Part shown: positions 53,476 through 62,964 of the stretch, in pieces
How positions within the stretch are numbered: position 1 is the first letter of the stretch
How the letters are laid out: every line of letters starts with the position of its first letter
From: Alphaproteobacteria bacterium
Lineage (GTDB): Bacteria; Myxococcota_A; UBA796; GCA-2862545
Direction: 5' to 3'
NCBI GenBank assembly: GCA_020632875.1
Contig: JACKET010000016.1
Coordinates: forward strand, 62,001-126,000
DNA: 64,000 bases
The notes under the pieces: model-generated
The model's database searches: none
Told to the model about the DNA's origin: nothing
The model's input: the letters and a program-made list of their open reading frames with translations, nothing else
Made by a program: the position numbers and the translations under genes

Positions 53476-56099
53476 CAGTGCATGCGCTTGCGCACGTCCT
53501 CCAGGGTCGCGATGCGCTCGTCGGCTCGCTGGAGGAGGTCGGTGCGATGGGCGCCGAGCACGTGGGTGCGGTAGCGGCTCCACGCGTCGATCGAGCCGTC
53601 GAGCCAGGCCTCGCGGGGCGGGTCGCTGCGCGTGTAGAGGGCGTAGCTGGCCTGGGCCTGGATCTCGTGGATCATGGCCTTGCGCGTGAACATCAGGTCG
53701 CGCGGCAGGCGGGACCAGTACTGCTCAGCGCGGTTGGCGCGGTCGAGCGCGGCCTCGTAGTCGCGGTCGGCCATCGCGATGGCGGCGTGCTCGACCAGCA
53801 GCTCGGGCCGGTAGCGGTTCTCGGGCACCGCCATCAGCTCGTCCATCCAGCGTCGCCTCGCACCGGAGTCGCCGCGGGCCTTGGCATCCTGGTAGAGCAG
53901 CACGCGCGAGCGGGTGAAGCCGGGGTCGTCGGCGGGGACCGCGGCCAGCGCGGCCTGATCGGTGCCGCCGAGCTGACCGCCGTACGCCGCCGTCGCAAAC
54001 GCGCCGAGGTCTTCGGGAGGCTTCGTGGCGGTGGTGGGCGGCGGCTCCTGGAGGTCGAGCGGAGACAGGTTCTCGGCGACCATCATGTCGACGTCCCAGT
54101 CGGCATCCGAGAGCGTCGGGTCGACCGCGGCCACGGCGGGCACCCGCGCTGGCGCGACAGCGGCGACCCTGGGCGCCGGGTCGGGGAGTCGGATGGCAGG
54201 CTCGACAGGCCGGGGCTCGGGGGCCACGCGGGCGATGGGCTGTGGAGCGGCGCGCGGCTCGGGTGGCCGCTGGGATCCCGATACGGCCGCGATCGGACGT
54301 GGCTTCGGTGACCGGGCGGCCTTCTCGACGGGGCGCGGAGGCGCCAGGGGCTCGGCCCGCGCGACGACGACGGGCTCTTCGGCGGGCAGGGCCGCGACGG
54401 GTGTGGGGGCCTCGACGGAGGGCGCCGAGCGGGAGGAGGCGACCTGCGACGCCCCGACGACGCCGAGCACGCTGGTACCGGCGCAGAACACGACCAGCAC
54501 GCCCATCAGGCCCGCGAGCAGGGCTCCCGCGATGACGGGGCCGCTGCTGCCGCCTTCGTCCCACTCCTCGTCTTCGTCGGCGTCGGGCGGTTCGACCTCG
54601 GGCGCCTCTTCGGGCTCCCACGCCTCTTCGGGCGCGACCGGCTCGGGCGCGTGGCGGACCTGGGGCTCGGGGGTGGGGACGCGCCGTGGCGTGGAGACGA
54701 CGGGCCGCACGTCGGGCTTCGGGGGCGGCCGGAACGGCGAAGGGATGGGGTCGGGGCCGAAGGGGTCGTCGAGATCGGAATCCGCGGACGGCTCGTCGAG
54801 ATCGGGCGGCTCGGACCGGCCCGGGTCGAGGAGGTCGAGCTCTTCGGCTTCGCCCTGCAGGCTGCCGCCGAACACGATGTCGGCGAGGCCGCTCGGGCCC
54901 AGGCCCACCGGGCCGGACGGCGGTTTCTGCGGCTCGCGGCGCGCGAACGGCTGGGTGACGTTCGGATCGAAGCTGCCCGTGGGGCCCGTGTCGCCGTCGG
55001 CGGCGAGCAGGTCTTGCAGCTTGGCGTTGATCGAGTCGAGCGAGCCCGTGTCGATCTCGTCGTCGAGCGGCGTGAGGTTGCGCGGAACGCTGTTCGACGC
55101 GGAGTCGTCGAGCAGGGACTGCGTGTTCTCGGCGTTGTGGGCGGCCGGCAGCGGAGGGAGGACCTCGTCGATCGCGCGGGTGCGGCCCTGGAACAGCGGC
55201 TCGAGGAACGCGCGCGACTCGGCCTGGATGTTCGAGAACGAGTAGCCGGCCATGAGGCCGCGGAGGTCTTCGCGCAGCACGAACGCGCGCTGGTAGCGGT
55301 GGCGCTGGTTGAGGCTCAACGCGCGGTACAGCACGCGATCGAGGCCCGGCAGGATCTCCTTCACCTCGAGCAGCTGCGTGGTGACCTCGGCGCGGCGGAC
55401 GCGCGCGATGGTCTTCAAGGGCGTGGAGTCCTTGAACATCGGCTTGAACGCGAGGACCTCGTACAGGACGGCGCCGAGGCTGAACAGGTCGGACGCCGGC
55501 GTGAGCTTCTGATCCTGGTGGGTCTGCTCGGGGGAGATGTAGGCCGACTTCAGGCGGATGCCGCCGCTGTGCGGGGCGAGGGTGGGCGAGCGGACGAGCC
55601 CGTATCCGCCGAGCATCACGTCGCCGTCGCGGGTCATGAACACGGCTTCGGGACGCATGCTCAGGTGCAGCACGTGCCGCGCGCCGCTCGCCGCCCCGGG
55701 CTGGCTGTGCAGGGCTTCGAGGCCGTTGCAGATCTGCACGGCGAGGTTGAGGAACACGTTGTGCGGCATGCCCTCGCCGGTCTGGTTGCACCACTCGACG
55801 ATCTCGGCGAGCGACACGGCATCGACCCATTCCTGGATGATGTACAGCGAACCGTCGTCTTCGAATGCGTCGAGGAGCGAGAGCAGGGCGGCGTGGCGGA
55901 TGGGCTTCAGGTCGCCCACGCGGCTGCGGAGCGAGGTGAGGCGGGCGGGATCGCGGGCGAGCGCCGGCAGGACCTTACGAACGATGACCTGCTTGCCTGC
56001 AGGCTGGTCCAATATGCCTGTGAAGGTCTCGGTGGCGCCGTCGTTTCCGACCGTGCGCATCAAGGTCACCGAGCCGACCTTCCGTGGGAGGAGCGCCAT
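53475..56099 (-). CDS. Transmembrane Ser/Thr pseudokinase
   Basis: 874 aa from ATG 56099. Kinase-like domain about 10-295 with a K at position 42 (VRKV), yet no glycine-rich loop (TVGNDGATE). The HRD motif is HLS (145-147) in VLHLSMRPEAVF, and DFG is GYG (165-167) in MLGGYG; the catalytic Asp and metal-binding Asp are both absent, so it cannot phosphorylate in the usual way. An E-x-x-S-P-E-Q region remains (ISPEQTHQDQ). An acidic/Pro-rich stretch (about 375-520) precedes one span (VIAGALLAGLMGVLVVFCAG) and a ~330-residue outer part with TPR-like helices. Heads a nine-gene operon; promoter at 56136-56164. Confidence 0.9.
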   Translation of the reverse strand: MALLPRKVGSVTLMRTVGNDGATETFTGILDQPAGKQVIVRKVLPALARDPARLTSLRSRVGDLKPIRHAALLSLLDAFEDDGSLYIIQEWVDAVSLAEIVEWCNQTGEGMPHNVFLNLAVQICNGLEALHSQPGAASGARHVLHLSMRPEAVFMTRDGDVMLGGYGLVRSPTLAPHSGGIRLKSAYISPEQTHQDQKLTPASDLFSLGAVLYEVLAFKPMFKDSTPLKTIARVRRAEVTTQLLEVKEILPGLDRVLYRALSLNQRHRYQRAFVLREDLRGLMAGYSFSNIQAESRAFLEPLFQGRTRAIDEVLPPLPAAHNAENTQSLLDDSASNSVPRNLTPLDDEIDTGSLDSINAKLQDLLAADGDTGPTGSFDPNVTQPFARREPQKPPSGPVGLGPSGLADIVFGGSLQGEAEELDLLDPGRSEPPDLDEPSADSDLDDPFGPDPIPSPFRPPPKPDVRPVVSTPRRVPTPEPQVRHAPEPVAPEEAWEPEEAPEVEPPDADEDEEWDEGGSSGPVIAGALLAGLMGVLVVFCAGTSVLGVVGASQVASSRSAPSVEAPTPVAALPAEEPVVVARAEPLAPPRPVEKAARSPKPRPIAAVSGSQRPPEPRAAPQPIARVAPEPRPVEPAIRLPDPAPRVAAVAPARVPAVAAVDPTLSDADWDVDMMVAENLSPLDLQEPPPTTATKPPEDLGAFATAAYGGQLGGTDQAALAAVPADDPGFTRSRVLLYQDAKARGDSGARRRWMDELMAVPENRYRPELLVEHAAIAMADRDYEAALDRANRAEQYWSRLPRDLMFTRKAMIHEIQAQASYALYTRSDPPREAWLDGSIDAWSRYRTHVLGAHRTDLLQRADERIATLEDVRKRMH

Positions 56100-56625
56100 G
56101 ATGGTCCCGTGGCGGGGACAGACCGCCGAGCTGAGATGCTACAGCAGCCCGAAATCCCTGTCAACACGGGCTGGCTGGTGGATTGTGGCGCTCTGTGCGT
56201 GGCTCTCGGCGTGCGCGTGGCGGGGGGAGGGGCTCGTCCACGGCGCGGCCCTCGGGCCGATGCTCGAGACGTCGACGGGCGAGCGGTACAAGCTCGTGTA
56301 CGGCGAGGACGACCGGATGCTCGCCTACCTCGACGGGCACATGGTGGTGATGGAGGGGCGCCGGATCGGGCGCACGCTCAAGGTGGGCGAGTGGAGCATC
56401 CCGGCCGGTCTGCACGGGCTGAACGTGTGGTACGGCACGTTGGAGCGGCGCGGCGTGCAGCTCGGCCTGCAGGACCGCAACAGCGGCGCCTACTACTTCC
56501 TCGGCCCCGACGTGACCGATGCGCTCGCGCCGTATGTCGGCGAGGACGTGCTGGTCGAGGGTTATGTGGTCGGGAACCACCTCGTGAAGGTGCTGCACCA
56601 CCAGGTGCTCGCGAAGAGGGATTAG
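56098..56625 (+). CDS. Small lipoprotein (start uncertain)
   Basis: 175 aa from ATG 56098 (or 56101), behind GGGAGGAG. Sequence from WWIVALCAWLSAC is a lipoprotein signal (lipobox LSAC). Starting at 56098 gives an unusually long 38-residue leader that overlaps the opposite promoter and the first codons of the pseudokinase; a rare CTG at 56158 would give an ideal leader (MSTRAGWW) but lacks a ribosome-binding site. The mature part is beta-rich, about 135 residues (RYKLVYGEDDRMLAYLDGHM, NSGAYYFLGP, VLVEGYVVGNHLVKVL). No family recognised. Confidence 0.62.
   Translation: MMVPWRGQTAELRCYSSPKSLSTRAGWWIVALCAWLSACAWRGEGLVHGAALGPMLETSTGERYKLVYGEDDRMLAYLDGHMVVMEGRRIGRTLKVGEWSIPAGLHGLNVWYGTLERRGVQLGLQDRNSGAYYFLGPDVTDALAPYVGEDVLVEGYVVGNHLVKVLHHQVLAKRD
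56136..56164 (-). promoter_or_regulatory. Strong sigma70-type promoter of the pseudokinase operon
   Basis: Minus strand: perfect TTGACA (56164-56159), 17-bp spacer, TAGCAT (56141-56136), 37 nt upstream of the start. It would lie inside the 5' end of the divergent lipoprotein gene if that starts at 56098. Confidence 0.75.
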
Positions 56626-56628
56626 CCC

Positions 56629-57177
56629 GTGCAGCAGCTCCAGGTCCCGATCCAGACGCTCTCCCGCGACACGCTCGTGCTGAACGACGACGAGCTGGGC
56701 GAGGCGCTCGTCGAGCTCGTGCGGGCGGCGGTGCCGCGGCGAACGGCGCCTGCGGTCGCGACCGTCGCGCGGCCCGAGCGCATCGACGTGATCGGGCTCC
56801 AGCCCCTCGCCGCGCACCGGATCCCGGTCAACGGCTTCATCGCCGGCCTCACGCGCGCAGAGGTCGGCCCCGACGTGGGCGACGCGCGGGCGGTGGGCGT
56901 GATGGGCACCGTGCAGGTGCGCAATGCGCCGGATGCTCCGTCGGTGCCGATGGCCGTGGTGTTCCTCGAGTGGCCGGACTGCCGGTGGTGGCTGTGGCGC
57001 GCGCTGGTCGACCCCGGCACCGCGACGATCAAGGAGGGCACCGAGGTGCGCACCCGGGCCGTCGACGGCGACGCGATGCCAGTGGGCTTCGGCCGCTGGT
57101 GGAGCCTCGGCCGGCGCACGGGCGTGAAGGTCACGATCCGCTCGCGCGCGGCAGCCGATTCGCCGCACGTGCACTGA
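56629..57177 (+). CDS. Hypothetical protein linked to the lipoprotein gene
   Basis: 182 aa from GTG 56629, 3 bp after the lipoprotein stop. Soluble, no signal peptide; N-terminal amphipathic helix (QLQVPIQTLSRDTLVLNDDE) and a beta-rich core (VGVMGTVQVRNA, FLEWPDCRWWLWRALVDPG). The W-P-D-C-R-W-W-L-W cluster is striking but matches nothing I recognise. Its stop is 3 bp before the degenerate start of array D. Codon use is like its neighbours. Confidence 0.75.
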   Translation: MQQLQVPIQTLSRDTLVLNDDELGEALVELVRAAVPRRTAPAVATVARPERIDVIGLQPLAAHRIPVNGFIAGLTRAEVGPDVGDARAVGVMGTVQVRNAPDAPSVPMAVVFLEWPDCRWWLWRALVDPGTATIKEGTEVRTRAVDGDAMPVGFGRWWSLGRRTGVKVTIRSRAAADSPHVH

Positions 57178-57252
57178 GCCGCGCTTCCGCGGTGTCGACC
57201 GCCAGATCCCGGCTCGTCGGAGAGGACGGGGATGGCGGGTGGGAGCGTCCGG

Positions 57253-57473
57253 TCTACCCATTACTCCGCGCGCAAGCGCGCTGCGCGGCTCGCCTATGGC
57301 GGCCTTGCGGTTCGTGGACCCGGCAGTCCCAGGATCCGGTTCCCCCGGGGCTTCGAGCGTCTGTGGCGGTGAAGGGGAACCGGACCCTGCGGACGTGCCT
57401 GTCGGGACCGATGGTCTCGGCTGCGGGATCCCGGCCGTCGTAGAGGACCGGGATGGCGGGTGTGAGCGTCCGG
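57253..57473 (+). repeat. Array D unit 1 (truncated, 221 bp)
   Basis: Common body and hairpin, then a jump straight to the joining motif; neither the X nor Y 3' half is present. Confidence 0.8.
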
Positions 57474-57827
57474 TCTACCCATTACTTCGCGCGCAAGCGC
57501 GCTGCGCGGCTCGCCTATGGCGGCCTTGCGGTTCGTGGACCCGGCAGTCCCAGGATCCGGTTCCCCGTGGGGTTCGAGCCTCTGTGGCGTGGCGGAGGGG
57601 AACCGGACCCTGCGGACGTGCCTGACGGGATCGAGGAGGTCAGGAGAGCCCCGGATCGGCACGGCGCTCGAGGCCCGACCCGTGCCCAGCCGCAGGCGGT
57701 GCGCGTGCGCGTGCGCGATGGGGCGCCCCGAGCTGGATTCCGGCTCGTCGTAGACGAAGGCGTCGCGCCTGTCGGCCGCGGGAGTAGAGGACGGGGATGG
57801 CGGGTGTGAGCGTCCGGTCTACCCATT
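57474..57827 (+). repeat. Array D unit 2 (type X, 354 bp)
   Basis: The same variant as array B unit 1, but with three rather than four gcgtgc hexamers and a short deletion before the joining motif. The hairpin stem has lost its last pair. Confidence 0.85.
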
Positions 57828-58270
57828 ACTCCGCGCGCAAGCGCGCTGCGCGGCTCGCCTATGGCGGCCTTGCGGTCTGGATACCCGGCAGTCCCAGGAT
57901 CCGGTTCCCCTGGGGCTTCGAGCCTCTGTGGCGTGGCGAAGGGGAACCGGACCCTGCGGACGTGCCTGACGGGACCGATGGGGCGGTCGGGAGACTGCGG
58001 TGTCGCGGGTGTCGGCTGCGGGATCCCAGCCGGGTGGCAGACAGCGGAGCTGGCCTGCTCTGGTGAGCTCCGCTCCCGGTCCGTCGCCAGGCCCCCTGGG
58101 CAATCGGGGAAGCAGCACCTCTCGCCCCGCCCGCGCCGCCGCGCTTTCTGCGTCATCTGCGTCCTTCTGCGTCATCTGCGTGAGACGGATCCCGTCCGCG
58201 TCCCGAACTCCGTCGTCGGGAGCGGCGGAGAGGGCGCCGCTGCGGGTGTCGGCGGCGGGATCCCGGCTCG
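57828..58270 (+). repeat. Array D unit 3 (type Y, 443 bp)
   Basis: Full type Y: palindrome, hairpin, AGCGGAGCT / AGCTCCGCT stem and two tctgcgtcatctgcg copies at about 58146-58180. Confidence 0.85.
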
Positions 58271-58690
58271 TCTACCCTTACTCCGCGCGCAAGCGCGCTG
58301 CGCGGCTCGCCTATGGCGGCCTTGCGGTCTGGAGACCCGGCAGTCCCAGGATCCGGTTCCCCCGGGGCTTCGAGCCTCTGTGGCGTGGCGAAGGGGAACC
58401 GGACCCTGCGGACGTGCCTGACGGGACCGATGGGGCTGTCGGGAGACCGCCGTGTGGCGGGCGCGGGGGGCCCGGCTCGTCGTGGACAGCCGGATGGCAG
58501 ACAGCGGAGCTGGCCTGCTCTGGTGAGCTCCGGTCCCGGTCCGTCCCCAGGCCCCCTCGGCAATCGGGGCAGCAGCGCCTCTCGCCGCGCCCGCGCCGCT
58601 CCTTCTGCGTCATCTGCGTCCTTCTGCGTCATCTGCGTGAGGCAGATCCCGTACGCGCCCCCGAACCGCGTCGTCGGGAGCGTCGACCGC
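58271..58690 (+). repeat. Array D unit 4 (type Y, ~420 bp)
   Basis: Type Y with a replaced segment near 58455-58495 and one mismatch in the AGCGGAGCT stem (AGCTCCGGT); the arm is at about 58602-58640. Confidence 0.8.
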
Positions 58691-58730
58691 GGTGCAGGCG
58701 TCCGAAGATGGGGGCTCGTCGGAGCGCGGC

Positions 58731-61085
58731 CTACCAGGGAACGAGCGTCAGCCACGGCTCCGTCGTGATCTGCACGACCAGCCCGCGCTCCGTGGGCCAC
58801 CCGCGCCAGCCCGGCGTGCGCATCACCTCGCGGCCGTCGCGATCGAACAGCACGACGTGCTTCGCGTCGGACGCCACCACGCCGCCGTGCCAGGGCCGCA
58901 GATCGTACGGCGAGAACGGGATCTCGCGGAGCACGGTGCCCTTGTCGTCGAGGCACCGCAGCGGGTGGTCGTTGGCCGACAGCCACAGCCCGGCCTCCGT
59001 CCACACGACGGTCTTGGTGGAGCGGCTCGCGCCGATGGACTTCGCGCGTCCGCCCTCCATCGACACGATGCGCAGCCGCGTCTGCATGCCGACCAGCGCG
59101 TACCGCTCGCCATCGGGAGCGAAGTCGCCGCCCTGGAAGTACTGCGAGGCGGGCCGATGCTCCGCGATCCCCCGGCCGTCCGGGCTCACGACGTCCGCGC
59201 CGTGCCCGAGCAGGAGCAGCCCCGGCGGTCCGAGCCGCATGAACCGCGGCGAGCCCGAGCGCGTCCAGCGACCGTCCCAGGTGATGCGGTTGCCTCCGGC
59301 CCAGACGAGCTCGCCGTCGCCCGCCACGATGGTGTCGACAGGCCCGACATCACGGGCCGCGAGCACGCTGCCGTCGACGGGATCGATGGTCAGGAGCTGG
59401 CCGTTCTGGCCGACGAAGACGCCGAGGGTCCCGCAGCCAACGGCGTGCGGCTTGGCGAGCTTCGGAAGCGGCTTCTCCAGCGTGAGCGCGCCATCGCGAT
59501 CGAACGTGCGCACCACGCCGCGCACCGACGCGCGACGGAGCCGCGTGGACCGGGCGATCAGGGCCTCGACGGGCCCGTCCCAGCCCTCCGGGGCCTCGGG
59601 CTCGAGCTCGACTGCGGTCAACGCGCCGTCCGGCAGCTGGGCGAGGGCCTCGTCGATCAGCGGACGCCGGTAGGCCGTGTCGGGGTCCTGCATCAGGGGG
59701 CCGACCCCGCGCAGGCGGAGCGCCGACATCCGCCCGTCCGGCCCGCGCAGCAGGTCGCCGCGCACGCTCGACGCGCGCACCAGCGACCTCCGCTCGAGCA
59801 ACGTCGGCCAGATCGCCGTGAGCATCGCGACGCCCGCCCGCTGCAGCTCGAGCGTCTCGAGCCCGTCGAGCCACACGGCGTCGGCCATCCACCCGGCGTC
59901 GGTCGTGGCGATGCGGAGGTGGCGGAGGGCGGGGAGGGGATGCGCGGCCAGCGCGCGGCCGGCGTCCATGTCGGCGACGGAGAGCTCGAGCGTGTGGAGC
60001 CGCTGCAGGTCGAGGCCCGGCAGGCACCGGGACAGCGCCGGCCCCGAGGTGCGCAGGATCGTGACGGTCGGAGCGATGTTCTCCAGGAAGGGCTGCAGCA
60101 TCGGCCCGACGCGGTCCCCCTCGAGCCGGATGTCGCCGAACGTGCGCCACGCCGGGTGGACGCCGGTCTGCGTGACCTCACGGGGCTGGCGGAACCGGAC
60201 CTCCGCCGCCCAGGGGAATCCGAGGCGCCACTCCGTGACGGTCGCGAACGGCGCGAGCTCGCCGAGCCACTCGGTGGCGTGGGCCTCGATCAGCGCCTGC
60301 TGGCGGGCCGGATCCGCATCCGACTCCTGGAGCGCGATGAGCTCGCCGCGCGGGTCGCCCGCCTCGAGCAGCGCGTCGCGGGCGACCTGGCGTGCGGCGG
60401 GGTCGAAGGGGTCGGCCCACACGTGCGCGAAGAGGTCGTCGACGGTGTCGGGGACGGGCTCGGGGTCGGCGAGGGCCGCGAGCAGGGCGTCGATGCGGTG
60501 GGGCTCCGCCACCCGGGGGACCTCGGGCCACAGCGGGTCGATCACGGCCGCGACCCTCGCGAAGCGCTTGAACATCCACTCCTTCTGGGCGGCGCGGACG
60601 TCCCAGTCGGCATCGAGCGTCGCCGCGATTCCCGTGAAGCGCGGATCGTGCTTGCCGACCCGGCCGATGGTCTCGTAGAGGTCGCCGAGGTTCGTGCGGG
60701 CGGAGCTGCTGGTGAACGGCGCCGCGCGGAGCACCGCTTCGAGCGCCGCGCCGACGCGCGGATCGGGCGACCGACGCGCGAGGATCGCGCAGCGGCTGGC
60801 GAGCTGGCCGCTCGTCGAGGCCGGCAGGAGCGCGCCGGTCAGCACGCCGAGCGGGACGGTGCCGGGCTTCGACTCCTCGGCCTTCCACGGGTCTGCCGGA
60901 CCGACCGTCGGCACCTTCGCATCGAGCCGCGCGCACAGCGTGCCGAGCGAGGGGTCGGGGGTCTTCCGCCACAGGGCGAGCGCGGTGGCGAGGGCTTCGC
61001 CGAAGCGCTCGGCGTGGACGTGGGATTCGAGGGTGTCGAGGTCGGACAAGCGCGCTCCTGGCGTCGGCGCGCCATTCGACCGCAT
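58731..61085 (-). CDS. TIGR02996-type protein with LRR-like and propeller-like regions
   Basis: 784 aa from ATG 61085, overlapping the methyltransferase stop (TGATG). A segment near 215-250 (FAHVWADPFDPAARQVARDA, then GDPRGELIALQ) matches the TIGR02996 repeat-companion domain known from myxobacteria and Planctomycetes. It is followed by leucine-rich stretches (HTLELSVADMDAGRALAAHP, LETLELQRAGV) and by propeller-like beta sequence (LGVFVGQNGQLLTIDPVDGS, ERYALVGMQTRLRIVSMEG, KGTVLREIPFSP). No signal peptide. Function unknown. Confidence 0.88.
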   Translation of the reverse strand: MRSNGAPTPGARLSDLDTLESHVHAERFGEALATALALWRKTPDPSLGTLCARLDAKVPTVGPADPWKAEESKPGTVPLGVLTGALLPASTSGQLASRCAILARRSPDPRVGAALEAVLRAAPFTSSSARTNLGDLYETIGRVGKHDPRFTGIAATLDADWDVRAAQKEWMFKRFARVAAVIDPLWPEVPRVAEPHRIDALLAALADPEPVPDTVDDLFAHVWADPFDPAARQVARDALLEAGDPRGELIALQESDADPARQQALIEAHATEWLGELAPFATVTEWRLGFPWAAEVRFRQPREVTQTGVHPAWRTFGDIRLEGDRVGPMLQPFLENIAPTVTILRTSGPALSRCLPGLDLQRLHTLELSVADMDAGRALAAHPLPALRHLRIATTDAGWMADAVWLDGLETLELQRAGVAMLTAIWPTLLERRSLVRASSVRGDLLRGPDGRMSALRLRGVGPLMQDPDTAYRRPLIDEALAQLPDGALTAVELEPEAPEGWDGPVEALIARSTRLRRASVRGVVRTFDRDGALTLEKPLPKLAKPHAVGCGTLGVFVGQNGQLLTIDPVDGSVLAARDVGPVDTIVAGDGELVWAGGNRITWDGRWTRSGSPRFMRLGPPGLLLLGHGADVVSPDGRGIAEHRPASQYFQGGDFAPDGERYALVGMQTRLRIVSMEGGRAKSIGASRSTKTVVWTEAGLWLSANDHPLRCLDDKGTVLREIPFSPYDLRPWHGGVVASDAKHVVLFDRDGREVMRTPGWRGWPTERGLVVQITTEPWLTLVPW

Positions 61086-61738
61086 CAGCCGAGGCGCGTC
61101 CATGCCACGACGCGCGGGTCGTCGCGCTCGAGCGCGGCATCCTCGGTGAGCACGCCGTCGGGTCGCAGCTCGAGGAGCACGCGCTTCCGCCCGATCCGGA
61201 GGCGCCGCGACGGCTGGAGGTGCGCGGTGTGCGCGAGCACCTCGGTCTCCCGGTCCACGGGGACGACGAACACGGCGCGCTCCGTGGCGATGCGGGCCGC
61301 CGCGCGCACGAAGTCCGCGAGGGTGGCGTCGGCCTCGGTGCGGGCGACCGCCTTGAACGGGTCGGGCGACACGGGCCCCGAGTCGGCCGTGAAGAACGGC
61401 GGATTGCACGTCACGAGCGCCGCCCGGCCGCCCACGTCGCGCACGTCCACGCGCTCGAGCGTCGGGGCCGCGTCCGAGTCGCGGAGGGAGCGGCGCCAGC
61501 CCTCCGCCCAGCCGTCGAACGCATCGACGCCACGGGTCTGGACGCCTGCAGCCGCGAGGAGGAACGCCACGATGCCCGAGCCCGTGCCGAGATCGACCGC
61601 GGTGGCCGGAACGTCCGGCTCGAGCGCGAACCCCGCCAGCCAGAACGCGTCGGCGCTGTACCGGAAGCCGCGCCGGGGCTGGTGCACGACCACGCCGGGC
61701 GCCGGACGCTCGGGCGTCCAGTCAGACGTGCCGGACAC
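61085..61738 (-). CDS. N6-adenine methyltransferase, TrmN6/YfiC-like
   Basis: 217 aa from GTG 61738, overlapping purD by 17 bp. SAM-binding loop VDLGTGSGIVAFLLA, acidic motif GVDAFDGWAEGW, catalytic NPPF in TCNPPFFTADSG. The HQPRRGFRYSADAFWLAGF at the start is typical for the TrmN6 (tRNA1-Val A37) branch. Target RNA is inferred from family. Downstream TIGR02996 gene is translationally coupled. Confidence 0.88.
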   Translation of the reverse strand: MSGTSDWTPERPAPGVVVHQPRRGFRYSADAFWLAGFALEPDVPATAVDLGTGSGIVAFLLAAAGVQTRGVDAFDGWAEGWRRSLRDSDAAPTLERVDVRDVGGRAALVTCNPPFFTADSGPVSPDPFKAVARTEADATLADFVRAAARIATERAVFVVPVDRETEVLAHTAHLQPSRRLRIGRKRVLLELRPDGVLTEDAALERDDPRVVAWTRLG

Positions 61739-62963
61739 CGATGTCCCGCCGGAGCTGGCAGCCCTCGAACCTCCAGCCCTCCACCGCGTCGTACGCGCGG
61801 TCGCGGGCGACACGCAGGCTGGGACCGACGCCGGTGATGCCCAGCACGCGTCCGCCCGTCGTCACGAGCTGCCCGGCGTCGTTCCGCGCGGTCGCCGCGT
61901 GGAACGCCAGGACATCCGGGCTCGGCGGGGGCTCGGGGATGACGGTGCCCTTCGTGGAGGTCCGCGGATAGCCGGCGCTCGCGAGGACCACGCAGCACGC
62001 GGCCCCTTCGCGGAACCGGGGCGCCGCGGCCGGCAGGTGACCGGTGGCCGCGCCGTGGAGGTACGCGACGAGGTCGTCGTCCCACAGGGCCATGAGCGCC
62101 TGGCACTCGGGGTCCCCGAAGCGGACGTTGAACTCGAGCACGGACGGGCCGTCCGCCGTGAGCATCAGGCCGCCGTAGAGCACGCCGCGGAAGGGCGCGC
62201 CGCGCTTCGCCATCTCGCGCACGACGGGGGCGTGGATCTGCTCGACGAGCTCGGCCGTCCGCACGGGGTCGACGAGCGGGCAGGGCGCGATGGCCCCCAT
62301 CCCTCCGGTGTTCTCGCCGCGGTCGCCGTCCAGCAGGCGCTTGTGGTCCTGGGCCGAGAGCAGCGGCAGCACGCGGTGCCCGTCCGACAGGGCGAACACG
62401 CTCACCTCGGGCCCTTCGAGCAGGTCCTCGAGGACGATGCGCGACGCGGCATCGCCGAAGCGGGCGCCCAGCACCTCGTCGAGGGACTCGTGGGCCTCGC
62501 CGGCCGTCGGGCACACGAAGACGCCCTTGCCCGCGGCGAGCCCGTCCACCTTCACGACGACGTTCCCGCGGTCGCAGCGCGCTCGCGCCTCCGCGCAGTC
62601 GCCGTCGACCACGAGCGCCTCGGCGGTCTTCACACCGGCCGCGACCATGATCTCCTTCGCGAAGGCCTTGGACGACTCGAGCTGTGCGGCCGCCGCGCTG
62701 GGCCCGAAGCAGGGGATGTCCAGCAGGGCGTCGGCGAGGCCGGCCGCCAGGGGGTCCTCGGGCCCCACGACGACCAGATCGGCCCGCCAGGATCGGGCCG
62801 CAGCGACGGTGTCCTCCACGGAGGAGACGCCGAGCACCTCGGTGCCGTCGGGCCACGCGGGCTTCGCGTGGGTCGCCGCGAACGCGGTCAGCTGGGGAGA
62901 GCGGACCAGGGCCGTGGCCAGGGCATGTTCGCGGCCTCCGCCGCCGACGAGCAGGACGCGCAT
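61722..62963 (-). CDS. purD: Phosphoribosylamine-glycine ligase
   Basis: 413 aa from ATG 62963. Second step of purine synthesis: ATP-dependent ligation of glycine to phosphoribosylamine. Start LLVGGGGREHALATAL is the family signature; ATP-grasp elements VVKVDGLAAGKGVFVC, LLEGPEVSVFAL and the LEFNVRFGDPECQALM metal-binding motif are intact. Length is normal. One base separates it from purH, so they form an operon. Confidence 0.96.
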   Translation of the reverse strand: MRVLLVGGGGREHALATALVRSPQLTAFAATHAKPAWPDGTEVLGVSSVEDTVAAARSWRADLVVVGPEDPLAAGLADALLDIPCFGPSAAAAQLESSKAFAKEIMVAAGVKTAEALVVDGDCAEARARCDRGNVVVKVDGLAAGKGVFVCPTAGEAHESLDEVLGARFGDAASRIVLEDLLEGPEVSVFALSDGHRVLPLLSAQDHKRLLDGDRGENTGGMGAIAPCPLVDPVRTAELVEQIHAPVVREMAKRGAPFRGVLYGGLMLTADGPSVLEFNVRFGDPECQALMALWDDDLVAYLHGAATGHLPAAAPRFREGAACCVVLASAGYPRTSTKGTVIPEPPPSPDVLAFHAATARNDAGQLVTTGGRVLGITGVGPSLRVARDRAYDAVEGWRFEGCQLRRDIGVRHV

Positions 62964-62964
62964 G

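Larger units (their letters stand above)
57180..58690. repeat. Repeat array D: four-plus head-to-tail units of the dispersed family
   Basis: A truncated tail (57180-57252) is followed by units starting with tctaccc(a)ttact at 57253, 57474, 57828 and 58271. Same body, 12-bp hairpin and joining motif as array B, in the same orientation, again between convergent gene ends. Units differ by non-triplet indels. 58691-58730 holds nothing recognisable. Confidence 0.85.
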
